Positions 1 through 12,903 of a stretch of 64,000 bases of DNA are shown one piece after another. The notes under the pieces were generated by a model. That model worked only from the letters and a program-made list of their open reading frames with translations, was not told the DNA's origin and did not search any database. Position numbers and translations under genes: made by a program. The first letter of the stretch is position 1, and every line of letters begins with the position of its first letter. Origin of the DNA: Polytrichum commune (Eukaryota > Streptophyta > Polytrichopsida > Polytrichales > Polytrichaceae); NCBI GenBank assembly GCA_950295325.1, contig OX485806.1, positions 38,132,001 through 38,196,000 on the forward strand. The letters run 5' to 3'.

Positions 1-960
1 GAAGCACGAAAGGTTGGAGATTCTTCATTGCTTGTATCGATTTTTCTTTCCCTCCCATTACTTAGAATAGGAAAACGAGTAATTACTTAATAATATACAG
101 ATTTCGCTTTTAAATTGAGTGGGGGGTGTATTTTACAATGTTTGTGTGAGATGTATCTTGGTGGATTGACAGTTTAATCATCAAAGCTCCAGCTACAACA
201 TGAGCTTGAGTTTGAACAGCAATCTGGCAATGTCTTTTTAGTGGTTGCTTTGGAAGTTGCAATATTGACACCTTTGTGCGATGAGACAATAAAGATTCTA
301 AAGCTTCTTGAAACTCCATATTGAGTAGTGTGATTGAAGGCATAAGTTAAGTGAAGCACGGAAGGTTAGAGATTCTTCATTGCTTGTATCCATTTTGCTT
401 TCTCTCCTGTTAATTAGTATAGTAGAACAAGTAATTGTTTGATAATATGCAAGATCTTGCTTGTAAATGGAATAGGGAGTCTATAATTAGATGTTTGTTT
501 GAGAGTAGTGATTGCTCTTCGTGGATCTACAGGTGTAACCATAAAAGCTCCAGCTACTACATGAGATTGAAGCATCACCAGTAACTGCCGCGGTCACATC
601 TGCCAGTGTGTCTCTTAGAGCTGCTTTGGAAGTTGCAATATTTGACACCAGTTTACGATGAGTCAAACAAAAATCTCTAAAGCTTCTTGAATCTTCATAC
701 TGAGTGAAGGCATAAGTTAAGTGAAGAATGGAAGGTTGGAGATTCCTCACTGCTTGTATCGATTTTTCTTTCTCTGCCGTTACTTAGAATCGAAGAACAA
801 GTAACTGCTTGATAATATACGAGATTCTGCCTTTCAATTGAGTAGGGAGTTTCTGTGATGTATGTCTGAGAAGTATCTTCGTGGATCTACAGGTGTAGCT
901 ATCAAAGCTCCAGCTACTACATGAGATTTAACCATCAGCAGCAATCGCGGTCAAATCTGA
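1..960. repeat. Triplicated ~350-370 bp segment with an exon-like core
   Basis: Three tandem copies begin near 1, 353 and 723, each opening with a GAAG(C/A)A(C/T)G-like start followed by a shared AGGTT(G/A)GAGATTC(T/C)TCA block. Read on the minus strand, copy 2 has an intron-like end (CTCAG at about 700) followed by an open frame with the peptide HRKLVSNIATSKAALRDT; copy 1 keeps the same peptide in part (SNIATSK equivalent) but its acceptor has changed from CAG to CAA. The third copy fades out near 960. This looks like tandem duplication of a genomic piece containing one internal exon of an unrecognised gene. No start or terminal exon is visible. Confidence 0.6.
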
Positions 961-1489
961 GTGTTACATGGCATACTCTCTCCATCGAATTTGTAGTATG
1001 AAATCGGGGCAAGGTTCGTATCCTTATAGGATCCTTGGCGCTTGAATGATTGGCCGAGTTTTCTGGCAGACTACTCCTGAAAGGCTGGAAGTTAGATAGA
1101 AACGCGTCAGAAACAGACACGTAACGCACAGGAATGAGAATATCTCCAAGCTCTCCCGCAGAATATACCATCACAGTTTCTAAATTAGGTCAATTCCACC
1201 TCTTCAAGGTCGATGATTTCACTCACAGTTTTACTCAATCGCAATGAAACTATTGCCGAATATTTATCAGTTTCTTCTTCGTTGAAGAATCAAGTCTTCT
1301 CTTTCTCCAAGTCGTTCTCCAGGTAGATCTCGTTGGTTAGTGCAGTTGCAGTATTTCTTTTGTGTATTCTCTTCAAAGCGATTACCGACATTCTCTTGCT
1401 TGATATTCGCGCCTTTGACCACTTGGAGTTTGAAGCGAGCTCAGTCTATGACTTCTTCTTCAGTCGCTTCTTCCCCTTGTAAAATGACT

Positions 1490-2235
1490 CCATCTCCCAG
1501 TTTGGTCAAGTGTGAGTATCAGCGTTGGCTTTGATTTTAGTGAGGTCTTTGATTGTGGGAGGATTCGAGCAGATTCAGAGGTTGTAGTCCTTTCTGCTAA
1601 TACAAATCCTTCTATCCAATTTTTACTTCTCCGTTGCCGCTTGCTTGATTTCCGCGCTCTCCGGTTGACAACTTTGCTTGTTCTTTTATTCGCTTTTGTA
1701 AATTAAGCTCATCTCTCAGTTTAGGACAAGCTGTCAAGTTCAGCATTGGCTTAATTTAAGCGAGGTTTTCTTCTCTTTGTATAATTGGAGCAGATTTAGA
1801 AGTTGTAGTTCTTTCTTCTATCACGCTCCTTGCTGGATTTCCGCGTCCTTGAATCGGGATTCGGATGAGATTTTGCTTCTCCAGATTTGATGTAGCGATT
1901 TGCACCCCCCCCCTTTCCTTGTATGATTGGAGCAGGTTCAGAAGTTGCACTTTCTCCAAATCCTTGAAGCTGAGTTTTCTTTCTCTCTCTACCGCTGCTG
2001 TTTTACAAATCAGCGCGAAGTGTGTGCTATATATTGTAAACTTACTCCATTTTCCAGCTTAGGTCAAGAAGCTGTCAGATTCAGCATTGGCTTTGATTGC
2101 AGTGAATTTTTTCCCCTCCTTGAACAATTGGAGCAGGTTCAGAAGTTGCAGTTCTTGCGAATACTCGAAGCTGGAGTTTTTTTTTTCTCTCTCCATCGCT
2201 GCTTTACAAATCAGCGCGAAGTGTGTGCAATAATA
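1490..2235. repeat. Degenerate tandem repeat upstream of the small gene
   Basis: The motif ATTGGAGCAGGTTCAGAAGTT recurs with small changes near 1567, 1785, 1925 and 2128, and CAGCATTGGCTT recurs near 1518, 1741 and 2081. The copies are 140-220 bp apart and diverged. They form the 5' flank, and perhaps the untranslated leader, of the gene starting at 2246. Short ORFs here are accidental. Confidence 0.55.
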
Positions 2236-2245
2236 TTTCGACAAG

Positions 2246-2587
2246 ATGTCCTCTACTACTAAGTTCGCAGCTCCCGCGGTGGTGGCGACCATGACTGCAT
2301 TAGCAGCAACAGGAGCGTCCCTCGCATACGTCTTCTTCGCAGGCACCTCGCAACCTCCGCCTCCGCCTCCCGCCCAGCATATATACGCTCCTCGCGCTCT
2401 TCCCTTGTCGTCTAAGCTCCCCTGCATTCCGGACGCCAACTTCATCATTCCAGATGAAGGCATCCCGGAGGCAGGCCCGCGGTGCGACTACGGGCCCCTG
2501 TGGGAGTGCATCGTCAACGGCAATGGCCGATGCGAGGCTCTGGAGAAAGAGCTTCGGGATTGTGTTGCTCGATCCAAGAACTCGTGA
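2246..2587 (+). CDS. Small membrane-anchored protein with paired-cysteine C-terminus
   Basis: A 113-residue ORF from ATG 2246 (A at -3, no nearer upstream ATG in frame) to TGA 2587. Residues about 6-33 are hydrophobic and Ala/Val-rich and look like one membrane span or an organellar targeting segment; a Pro-rich stretch (SQPPPPPPAQ) follows, then a conserved-looking acidic segment. The C-terminus contains C-x7-C and, after a short loop, C-x9-C, reminiscent of the twin-cysteine hairpin of small mitochondrial intermembrane-space proteins, although the first pair does not fit the canonical CX9C spacing. GC content is clearly higher than in the flanks, which supports real coding. I do not recognise the family; a mitochondrial role is inference only. 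Confidence 0.6.
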   Translation: MSSTTKFAAPAVVATMTALAATGASLAYVFFAGTSQPPPPPPAQHIYAPRALPLSSKLPCIPDANFIIPDEGIPEAGPRCDYGPLWECIVNGNGRCEALEKELRDCVARSKNS

Positions 2588-2595
2588 ACAGAGAG

Positions 2596-3300
2596 ACATT
2601 CTGCTGTTCAGTGTGCAGATTCTTTTCATTTCCAGGTACTTATTACACACATTGGAAGTGATTTCTTAGAAGAATTTCAGAGGATTTCAAATGTCAGATG
2701 GTTTTATAGAAATTCTGCTATTCAGTGTGCAGATTCTTTTCGTTTCCAGGTTGATACACACATCGGGTCCTGTGAAGTGATTTCTTAGAAACACATTAGA
2801 GAATGAAAATGTGTGATGGTTCAGGGAAATTCTGCTATTCGTTACTCAGTGCAGACTCTGTTCGTTTCCAGGTAATTTAGTGCAGACTTTTGCTAGTTTA
2901 GAGAAATTCTTGAGCAGAGAACTTCTGCTATCATTGTGAGGATTCTTTTCGTTTCCAGGTACCTCCACACATCGGGCCTAGGAAGTGGTTTCTTAGAAAA
3001 GTTTCAGAGACATTCAAATGTGTGATGGTTCATAGAAATTTTGCTATCCAGTGTGTGAATTCTTTTCTTTTCGAGGTACACACATTGGTCCCTGTGAAGT
3101 GATTTCTGAGAAGAATTTCTGAGAAATTCACATGTGTGATGACTCCGAGAAATTTGTGAACATAGGAATTCCGCTATTCATTGTGCAGATTCTGTTCGTT
3201 TCCAGGTGGATACACACATGGGCCCCTGTGAAGCGATTTCTTAAAATATTTCAGAGAAATCCGTGTTCAGAGAAAGTCTGCTAGTCAGTTTGCAGGTGAA
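2596..3300. repeat. Tandem ~115-125 bp repeat carrying splice-site-like cores
   Basis: About six diverged copies follow the stop codon of the small gene. Each contains a CTGCTATTCAGTGTGCAGA-like block, then TTTCGTTTCCAGGT, then ACACACAT(C/T)GG and GTGAAGTGATTTCTTAGAA. The TTTCCAG|GT core would read both as a 3' splice site and as a 5' splice site. Possibly a multiplied 3' UTR/intron junction of the gene at 2246. Confidence 0.6.
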
Positions 3301-5697
3301 GTTGATAGTATCAGGTTAAGGTGATTACCTAGACGCAATTTGGACGGGAATCAAACCCTAATACTGCATTGTGTTCTGTATTGTCAATATGCAGGATTAT
3401 CCTCGCAGAAAGGAGGTTTGAGGCAGATGACCAAATTAATCTCAGTTGATTCAGAAGAACACAGAATTGCAGGTGACCCTCAGGAGGTTCTCTGCACCAC
3501 AACGTGGGTAGGTTAGTGCATTTTGCATTTGTAAAAAGCGGGTGCTTCATTTGAACAGCCTAGTCGAGTCACGTTTGTTTAGCATCATCATTTTGACCTT
3601 GGGAGATCAAAGGCAGTGTTTCTTCAAGCGAGGGTTCCGTGTGTTTGGATATTCCTCAGCTTCCTCGCAAAAGAGGATGCTGCATTTCTTTGGCAGAATT
3701 TCTCTCCTGGATTGCCAATTTGTACTTTAAACCAGCAGAATTAGTTGGAGCAAGTTGTAAATGACAAAATTTCCAGCCTACAGATTCTAGCTTTGGGTAT
3801 GTATCGAGCCTTTTTTTTTCCCCCCCCCCGGCTACTAGTAGCCACTTTGCTACGGTGAAGTGAATTGATTTACACACATGCTAAAAAAGTTGGATTTTTC
3901 CACTCTTTGTGGGTAAGAGGTGGTGCCAACTAGTTTGTCATGGGCATAGTGGAGTTGCCTAAAAATTGGGACGTGCCACTAAGCTTCATTAATGGGAGCC
4001 AATGAGCTCCATTATGAGCTCTGGATGGAGCACATCCTCCCATCCAAGGGGCTTGCTTTCGTCTAGGGTTTAGTTGAGTGAGGTGAGTGATGTCATCACT
4101 TTCTCCTCCATTCTTCACCCTTTTGGTTGCCAACCTCTTGCTCTCTTAGCTTGTACCTTGTAGTGCCTTTGATCATGTAGTGTTGATTAATGGTGCCACC
4201 TTTTAATTGTAGTGGAGTTTAAGAGTTTTGGGGATTAAATTTCAAGTCCTTGAGTGGAGCGCATTGGTGATGCTTGAAGGTGGCTTGTGGAGTCTCATTG
4301 GGGTCTTGTAGTGAGTATGTATTCCCAAAGGCAATTCAGCCTTGTTGGTTCCCCTTATGATGAGGTTTTTGATTCATGGAAGGGAGGAGTGGAATTCCGA
4401 CGGTGTGGAATTGAGAGTTGAAAATTTGAATAATAGGAGATTTTGATACCTACTAGTAGCATAATATTTTGGAACCACAATTGCACCTTTGGATGCAATT
4501 ATGTTAATGCAAAGGCTAACCTTCCTCCCTACCTATTTGTGCTTGTATGTATGATTACATGAGTGGTCCTTTTTTTAGCAATGATCATTTTTGAGTGTAT
4601 TCTCTTATTTAAGAGGGTTGGTCAAATCTTTTTGGGTGAAAAATGCACTAGGTACTTCAAGTGTATGATGGTTCAACAGTGATCATCCTATATGTGTGCA
4701 AATTGGTTCAGTTTGGGTGCACATTGATGTTTTAAAGGGTCGGTGGCCTAAGATGTTGCTAAGTGCTTGAAATGGATGATATGTGCATGTTGATCCACTC
4801 ATACATTTGCAAACTAGTTGAACATGGAAGCCTCTAGAGGTTTAAGGGGTTAGTGCAAGTTTTTCATGTAGCCAATTTCAATGGCTTGTTCAATCTCTAT
4901 ACATAGCAAACTTCCCCCTTAGTTTGTGGTGTGTGTGGCCACATCTAGAGTGCGAATATGAATTTGGACCGCTTATTTGTTTATTGTTTTATAAGTGGGG
5001 CCATTGTCCACCTATCAAAGCATACATGTAGCCTTGAATATTTTCCATGTATAATCATAAGTCACCACCCAAATTAACACATAGGTTCTATGCAATTGCC
5101 AAACTCCCTATAATTCATTTAAATGCAGCCACCCTAAACCCCCAAAAAATCATGAGCTTGCCACCTTGGCTGCTTCATAATTCAACATGTATCCAACCTA
5201 TTACTTTCCAAAAAAACAAATAATAAAGGTTATTATGTGTCCTTCAAATGCATCATCGTTTCTCTGTCAATTGCAACATTGTAAGATAGATATATGGAAA
5301 AAGGTGAAAATAAGTTGATTCGTCCAAAAAGAGTGACTTGAAATATGTGAGAAATGACTACAAGCACAATTTGGATTTGCTAATCATCTCACACTAATTG
5401 CATGCTCCATATTGTACTAGAAGTGGATGCAGATAGAATGGTATCCGAATTATGCACATCTACTTTAGGTCTTGTAGTTTTGTGCATACATGTTCTGGAC
5501 AATCTAGTGCATTTTCTCAAATTTACTCTTTGGTAATTATGTTTTGATTGAGGCTTCATCATTTGGGTGTTGCATGAGTGACTTATTGAGCTTATATCTT
5601 AAAATTCTGAAAAATGGTAATAAATCCTAAAAACATGAAAACTTCAGGCAAGGTGTGAACGATGAAAGCATGCCTTTAAAAAAATAAAAGATAAAAG

Positions 5698-5729
<32 letters not shown>

Positions 5730-6630
5730 AAATACAACAATCACATGTCCACACCAACAAGTGCATGCACATCAATGCTTTTCCACTCAAATGGAAGTCA
5801 ATTTCCAAAGTCACACTTCTCAAATTTCAACTTCCCCCTAAAATTGTGACATTTCTTGTTCTTTGGGGAAAATTAACACATGTCCATGAGGAAGGGGTCA
5901 AATTCTTGACATTTAGAGATTTTCGCCACCTTGCCTGCCACATGGAAGTGTGCTCGTAGCTGGTTCAACCTTGCTACCTGAAAGTCCATTTAATACTTGG
6001 TGATTTCTGAAATGTCTATTGCAATTACAAAACCTCATGGTACCCCCATATTGGTTTCCGCCACAGCCTGCAAGAATGTACAATGGACGGTCAGACTCTG
6101 GATCCAAACAGTTTGGAACTATACACACAGATCTCCCAACATCTCACACTTCTCTGTGCCACATCAATGTGCATCTATTTTTGCATCATCAGCAAACTTG
6201 AGATATTTTGAGTGTGCAACCTTGCACTACATACCACTCAAGGTTGATCAACAATTTTCATCAAAAAATCGATTGGTTAGATAAAGCATTCAGACCTCAA
6301 AACTGTCCACAGTAGGAGATGATTTGAACCAGACACTTCCATAAATGCAGATGTGACCCAGTGCAGAAATTTACCTTGAAGCAAACTGCGAAAGCCCATC
6401 TTGAAAGATTCCCCTTGCTCAAGGCTCATCCTTCCTCCAGATCAGTGGTTGTGCAGCTTTTAAGTCCTTTGGAGCAAAATAAGGTAAGTGGGCACTTCCG
6501 GATTGGATTGGCAATTGTCTCATCCGGTTAGCAATGCGATGAATCATGAGGAACGTCATTTCAAGCTTCAGAATTGGAGTTTCATCAGATGCAGAGGGTT
6601 ATGAGAGGTCAAAGTGAAGATTCAAAGTCA
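3301..6630. other. Intergenic stretch without supported gene
   Basis: AT-rich sequence with only short scattered ORFs, none with recognisable motifs or codon bias. It contains a poly-T/poly-C run near 3812-3830 and a TA microsatellite at 5698-5724. No tRNA, rRNA or transposon end could be supported. Confidence 0.5.
5698..5724. repeat. TA dinucleotide microsatellite
   Basis: About 13 uninterrupted TA units, embedded in an A-rich segment. Confidence 0.9.
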
Positions 6631-6632
6631 AA

Positions 6633-9600
6633 ATAAAGCTTCGTCAATGAAGTGAGGTTTGCAAGTACCTTGGGTAATGTTGTCAAGCTTGAACATATGC
6701 TCAAATCAAGTTGCGTCAATGAAGTGAGGTTTTCAAGTCCCTCGGGTAACGTTGTCAAGCTTGAACATGCCCTCGAATCAAACCATATCAATGAAGTGAG
6801 GTTTCCAAGTCCCTCGGGTAATGTTGTCCAGCGTGAACATTTGCTCAAATCATGCTGCGTCAATGAAGTGAGGTTTCCAAGTCCCTCCGATAATCTTGTC
6901 AAGCTTGAACATCAGCTCAAATCAAGCTGCGTCAATGAAGTGAGGTTTCCAAGTCCTTCGGGTAATGTTCTCAAGCTTGAACATCCGCTCAAATCAAGCT
7001 TCGTCATTGAAGTGAGGTTTCCAAGTCCCTCGGGTAATGTTGTCAAGTTTGAACATCCGCTCAAATCATGCTTCCTCAATAAAGTGAGGTTTCCAAGTCC
7101 CTCGGGTAATGTTCTCAAGCTTGAATATCCGCTCAAATAAAGCTCCGTCAATGAAGTGAGGTTTCCAAGTCCTTCGGGTAATGTTCTCAAGCTTGAGCAT
7201 TCACTCAAAGCAAGGCCCGTCAATAAAGTGAGGTTTCCAAGTCCCTCGGGTAATGTTGTCAAGTTTGAACATCTGCTCAAATCAAGCTCCGTCAATGAAG
7301 TGAGGTTTCCAAGTCCCTCGGGTAATGTTCTCAAGCTTGAATATCCGCTTAAATAAAGCTCCGTCAATGAAGTGAGGTTTCCAAGTCCTTCGGGTAATGT
7401 TGTCAAGCTTGAGCATTCACTCAAAGCAAGCCCCGTCAATGAAGTGACGTTTCCAAGTCCCTCGGGTAATGTCGTGAAGCTTGAACATTTGTACAAATAA
7501 AGCTTCGTCAATTAAGTGAGGTTTTCCAGTCACTCGGGTAATGCTAACAAGCTTGAACAACGACTGAAAGTAAGCCATGTCAATGAAGATAGGTTACCAA
7601 GTCCCTCGGGTAATGTTCTCAAGCTTGAATATCCGCTCAAATAAACCTCCGTCAATGAAGTGAGGTTTTCAAGTCCTTCGGGTAATGTAGTCAAGCTTGA
7701 GCATTCACTCAAAGCAAGCCCCGTCAATGCAGTGAGGTTTCCAAGTCCCTCCGGTAATGTTGTCAAGCTTGAACATCCGTTCAAATCAAGCTTCCTCATT
7801 GAAGTGAGGTTTCCAAGTCCCACGGGTAATGTTGTCAAGCTTTAACATGCGCTCAAATGAAGCTCCGTCAATGAAGTGAGGTTTCCAAGTCCCTCGGGTA
7901 ATGTTGTCAACCTTGAACATCCGGTCAAATAAAGCTTCGTCAATGAAGTGAGGTTTCCAAGTCCCTCGGGTAATGTTCTCAAGCTTGAAAATCCGCTCAA
8001 ATAAAGCTCCGTCAATGAAGTGAGGTTTTCAAGTCCTTTGGGTAATGTAGTCAAGCTTGAGCATTCACTCAAAGCAAGCCCCGTCAATGAAGTGAGGTTT
8101 CCAAGTCCCTCGGCTAATGTTGTCAAGCTTGAACATTTGTACAAATAAAGCTGTCATTGAAGTGAGGTTTCTAGTCCCTCAGGTAATGTTGTCCAGCTTG
8201 AACATGCGCTCAAATCAAGCTTCGTCATTGAAGTCAGGTTTCCAAGTCCCTCAGGTAATGTTCTCAAGCTTGAATATCCACTCAAATAAACCTCCGTCAA
8301 TGAAGTGAGGTTTTCAAGTCCTTCGGGTAATGTAGTCAAGCTTGAGCATTCACTCAAAGCAAGCCCCGTCAATGCAGTGAGGTTTCCAAGTCCCTCGGGT
8401 AATGTTGTCAAGCTTGAACATCGGCTCAAATCAAGCTCCGTCAATGAAGTGAGGTTTCCAAGTCCCTCGGGTAATGTTGTCAAGCTTGAACATTTGTACA
8501 AATAAAGCTTTGTCAATGAAGTGAGGTTTGCAAGTCCCTCCAGTAATGCTGTCAAGCTTGAACAACGCTTGAAATTAAGCCATGTCCATTTAATTAGGTT
8601 TCCAAGTCTGTCGGGGAATGTTGTTAAGCTTGAACATCCGATCAGATTAAGCCCCGTCAACGAAGTGAGGTTTCCAAATCCCTCGGGTAATGTTGTTAAG
8701 CTTGAACATTTGTAGAAATAAAGCTTTGTCAATGAAGTGAGGTTTCCAAGTCCCTCCAGTGATTTTGTCAAGCTTGAACAATGCTTGAAATTAAGCCATG
8801 TCCATTTAATTAGTTTTCCAAGTCTGTCGGGGAATGTTGTTAAGCTTGAACATCCGATCATATTAAGCCCCGTCAACGAAGTGAGGTTTCCAAATCCCTC
8901 GGGTAATGTTGTTAAGCTTGAACATCCGATCAAAGTAAGCTCCGTCAATGAAGTGAGGTTTCCAAGTCCCTCGGGTAATGTTGTCAAGCTTGAACATCCG
9001 CTCAAATCAAGCTTCGTCATTGAAGTGAGGTTTCCAAGTCCTTCGGGTAATGTTGTCAAGCTTGAACATCCATACAAATAAAGCACCCTCAATGAAGTGA
9101 GGTTTCCAAGTCCCTCGGGTAATGTTCTCAAGCTTGAACATCCGGTCAAATAAAGCTTCGTCAATGAAGTGAGGTTTCCAAGTCTCTTGGGTATTGTTGT
9201 CAAGCTTGAACATCCGTTCAAATCAAGCTCCGTCAATGAAGTGAGGTTTCCAAGTCCCTCGGGTAATGTTGTCAAGCCTGAACATTTGTACAAATCAAGC
9301 TTCGTCAATGAAGTGAGGTTTCCAAGTCCCTCGGGTAATGTTGTCAAGCCTGAACATTTGTACAAATCAAGCTTCGTCAATGAAGTGAGGTTTCCAAGTC
9401 CCTCGGGTAATGTTGCTTGAACATCCGCTCAAATCAAGCTCCGTTAATGAAGTGAGGTTTCCAAGTCTGTCGGGGAATGTTGTCAAGCTTGAACATCCGC
9501 TCAAATCAAGCTCCGTCAATGAAGTGAGGTTTCCAAGTCCCTCGGGTAATGTTGTCAAGCTTGAACATTTGTAGAAATAAAGCTTTGTCAATGAAGTGAG

Positions 9601-12600
9601 GTTTCCAAGTCCCTCCAGTAATGCTGTCAAGCTTGAACAACGCTTGAAATTAAGCCATGTCCTTTAAATTAGGTTTCCAACTCTGTCAGGGAATGTTGTT
9701 AAGCTTGAACATCCAATCAAATTAAGCCCCGTCAACGAAGTGAGGTTTCCAAATCCCTCGGGTAATGTTGTTAAGCTTGAACATCCGATCAAAGTAAGCA
9801 TTGTCAATGAAGTGAGAATTCCAAGTCCCTCGGGTAATGTTGTCAAGCTTGAACATCCGCTCAAATCAAGCTTCGTCATTGAAGTGAGGTTTTCAAGTCC
9901 CTCGGGTAATGTTGTCAAGTTTGAACATCCGCTCAAATCAAGCTCCGTCAATGAAGTGAGGTTTCCAAGTCCCTCGGGTAATGTTGTCAAGCTTGAACAT
10001 TTGTAGAAATAAAGCTTTGTCAATGAAGTGAGGTTTCCAAGTTACTCCAGTAATGCTGTCAAGCTTGAACAACGCTTGAAATTAAGCCATGTCCATTAAA
10101 TTAGGTTTCCAAGTCTGTCGGGGAATGTTGTTAAGCTTGAACATCCGATCATATTAAGCCCCGACAACGAAGTGAGGTTTCCAAATCCCTCGGGTAATGT
10201 CGTTAAGCTTGAACATCCGATCAAAGTAAGCTCCGTCAATGAAGTGAGGTTTCCAAGTCCCTCGGGTAATGTTCTCAAGCTTGAACATCCGCTCAAATCA
10301 AGCTTCGTCATTGAAGTGAGGTTTTCAAGTCCCTCGGGTAATGTTGTCAAGTTTGAACATCCGCTCAAATCAAGCTCCGTCAATGAAGTGAGGTTTCCAA
10401 GTCCTTTGGGTAATGTTGTCAAGCTTGAATATCCGCTCAAATAAAGCTCCGTCAATGAAGTGAGGTTTCCAAGTCCGTCGGGTAATGTTGTCAAGCTTGA
10501 GCATTCACTCAAAGGAAGCCCCGTCAATGAAGTGAGGTTTCCAAGTCCCTCGGGTAATGTCGTCAAGCTTGAACATTTGTGCAAATAAAGCTTTGTCAAT
10601 TAAGTGAGGTTTTCTAGTCCCTCGGGTAATGCTAACAAGCTTGAACAACGACTGAAAGTAAGCCATGTCAATAAAGATAGGTTACCAAGTCCCTCGGGGA
10701 ATGTTGTCAAGCTTGAACATCCGCTCAAATAAAGCACCGTTAATGAAGTGAGGTTTCCAAGGGCTTCGGGTAATGTTGTCAAGCTTGAACATTTGATCAA
10801 ATAAAGCACCCTCAATGAAGTGAGGTTTCCAAGTCCCTCGGGTAATGTTGTCAAGCTTGAACATCCGTTCAAATCAAGCTTCGTCATTGAAGTGAGGTTT
10901 CCAAGTCCCTCGGGTAATGTTCTCAAGCTTTAACATGCGCTCAAATGAAGCTCCGTCAATGAAGTGAGGTTTCCAAGTCCCTCGGGTAATGTTATCAAGC
11001 TTGAACATCCGCTCAAATCAAGCTCCGTCAATGAAGTGAGGTTTCCAAGTCCCTCCGGTAATGTTGGCAAGCTTGAACATTTGTAGAAATAAAGCTTTGT
11101 CAATGAAGTGAGGTTTCCAAGTTACTCCAGTAATGCTGTCAAGCCATGTCAATAAAGATAGGTTACCAAGTCCCTCGGGGAATATTGTCAAGCTTGAACA
11201 TCCGCTCAAATAAAGCACCGTTAATGAAGTGAGGTTTCCAAGGGCTTCGGGTAATGTTGTCAAGCTTGAACATTTGATCAAATAAAGCACCCTCAATGAA
11301 GTGAGGTTTCCAAGTCCCTCGGGTAATGTTGTCAAGCTTGAACATCCGTTCAAATCAAGCTTCGTCATTGAAGTGAGGTTTCCAAGTCCCTCGGGTAATG
11401 TTGTCAAGCTTGAGCATTCACTCAAACTAAACCCCGTCAATGAAGATAGGTTACCAAGTCCCTCGGGTAATGTTGTCAAGCTTGAACATTCGCTCAAATA
11501 AAACACCGTTAATGAAGTGAGGTTTCCAAGTCCTTCGGGTAATGTTGTCAAGCTTGGAAAATTTATCAAATAAAGCACCCTCAATGAAGTGAGGTTTCGA
11601 AGTCTCTCGGGTAATGTAGTCAAGCTGGAACATTGCGACAAAACAAGGTGTGTCAATGAAGTGAGGTTTCCAAGTCCCTCGGGTAATGTTGTCAAGCTTG
11701 AACATTCGCTCAAATAAAACACCGTTAATGAAGTGAGGTTTCCAAGTCCTTCGGGTAATGTTGTCAAGCTTGGAAAATTTATCAAATAAAGCACCCTCAA
11801 TGAAGTGAGGTTTCCAAGTCTGTCGGGTAATGTAGTCAAGCTGGAACATTGCGACAAAACAAGGTGTGTCAATGAAGTGAGGTTTCCAAGTCCCTCGGGT
11901 AATGTTGTCAAGCTTGAACATCCGCTCAAATCAAGCTCCGTCAATGAAGGCGGGTTTCCAAGTCCCTTGGGTAATGTTGTCAAGCTTGAACATCCGCTCA
12001 AATGAAGCTCCGTCAATGAAGTGAGGTTTCCAAGTCTGTCGGGGAATGTTGTCAAGCTTGAACATCCGCTCAAATCAAGCTCCGTCAATGAAGTGAGGTT
12101 TCCAAGTCCCTCGGGTAATGTTGTCAAGCTTGAACATTTGTACAAATAAAGCTTTGTCAATGAAGTGAGGTTTCCAAGGCCCTCCAGTAATGCTGTCAAG
12201 CTTGAACAACGCTTGAAATTAAGCCATGTCTATTAAATTAGGTTTCCAAGTCCCTCGGGTAATGTTCTCAAGCTTGAACATCCGCTCAAATCAAGCTCCG
12301 TCAATGAAGTCGGGTTTCCAAGTCCCTTGGGTAATGTTGTCAAGCTTGAACATCCGCTCAAATAAAGCTTCGTCAATGAAGTGAGGTTTCCAAGTCCCTC
12401 GGGTAATGTTGTCAAGCTGGACCATCCGCCCAAATTAAGCTTCCTCAATGAAGTGAGGTATCCAAGTCCCTCGGGTAATGTTGTCAAGCTTGAACATCCG
12501 CTCAAATTAAGCTTCGTCAATGAAGTGAGGTTTCCAAGTCCCTCGGGTAATGTTGTCAAGCTTGAACATCCGCTTAAATTAAGCTTCGTCAATGAAGTGA

Positions 12601-12903
12601 GGTTTCCAAGTCCCTCGGGTAATGTTGTCAAGCTTGAACATCTCGACAAATCAATTTGTGTTAATGAAGTGAGGTTTCCAAGTCCCTTGGGTAATGTTGT
12701 CAAGCTTGAACATCCCCACAAATCAATTTGGGTCAATGAAGTGAGGTTTCCAAGTCCCCCGGGTAATGTTGTTAAGCTTGAACATCTGCTGAAATAAAGC
12801 TTCGTCAATGAAGTGAGGTTTCCGAGTCCCTCGGGTAATGTTGTCAACCTTGAACATCCCTCAAGATGAAGTTTCGTCAAGGAAGTCAAGTTTCCAAGTC
12901 TCT
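6633..12903 (-). repeat. 72-bp LRR-coding minisatellite, ~87 units, mostly decayed
   Basis: The whole interval is built of a 72-bp unit which on the minus strand encodes one 24-residue leucine-rich repeat of the type LTTLPEGLGNLTSLTELDL plus a SGCSS-like end. About the first nine units (minus-strand order, down to 12233) belong to the intact kinase–NB-ARC–LRR gene. Beyond the TAA TAG at 12235-12230 the array continues for another 5.6 kb in LRR sense, but in three successive frames: frame shifts lie near 11140 (a unit-fusing deletion) and near 9415 (loss of 5 nt), and several stops occur. Multi-unit blocks are themselves repeated, for example 10670-10900 against 11150-11390. Because 72 is divisible by 3, other frames and the opposite strand also stay open; those ORFs are shadows. 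Parts may be former coding sequence of this gene or of a fused paralogue. Confidence 0.9.

Noticed and set aside
6652-12797. Many plus-strand ORFs reading MRFPSPSGNVVKLEH-like repeats, and minus-strand ORFs reading MFKLDNITRGTWKPHF
   Set aside because: They are the other frames of the 72-bp LRR unit; a repeat length divisible by three keeps all stop-free frames open together.
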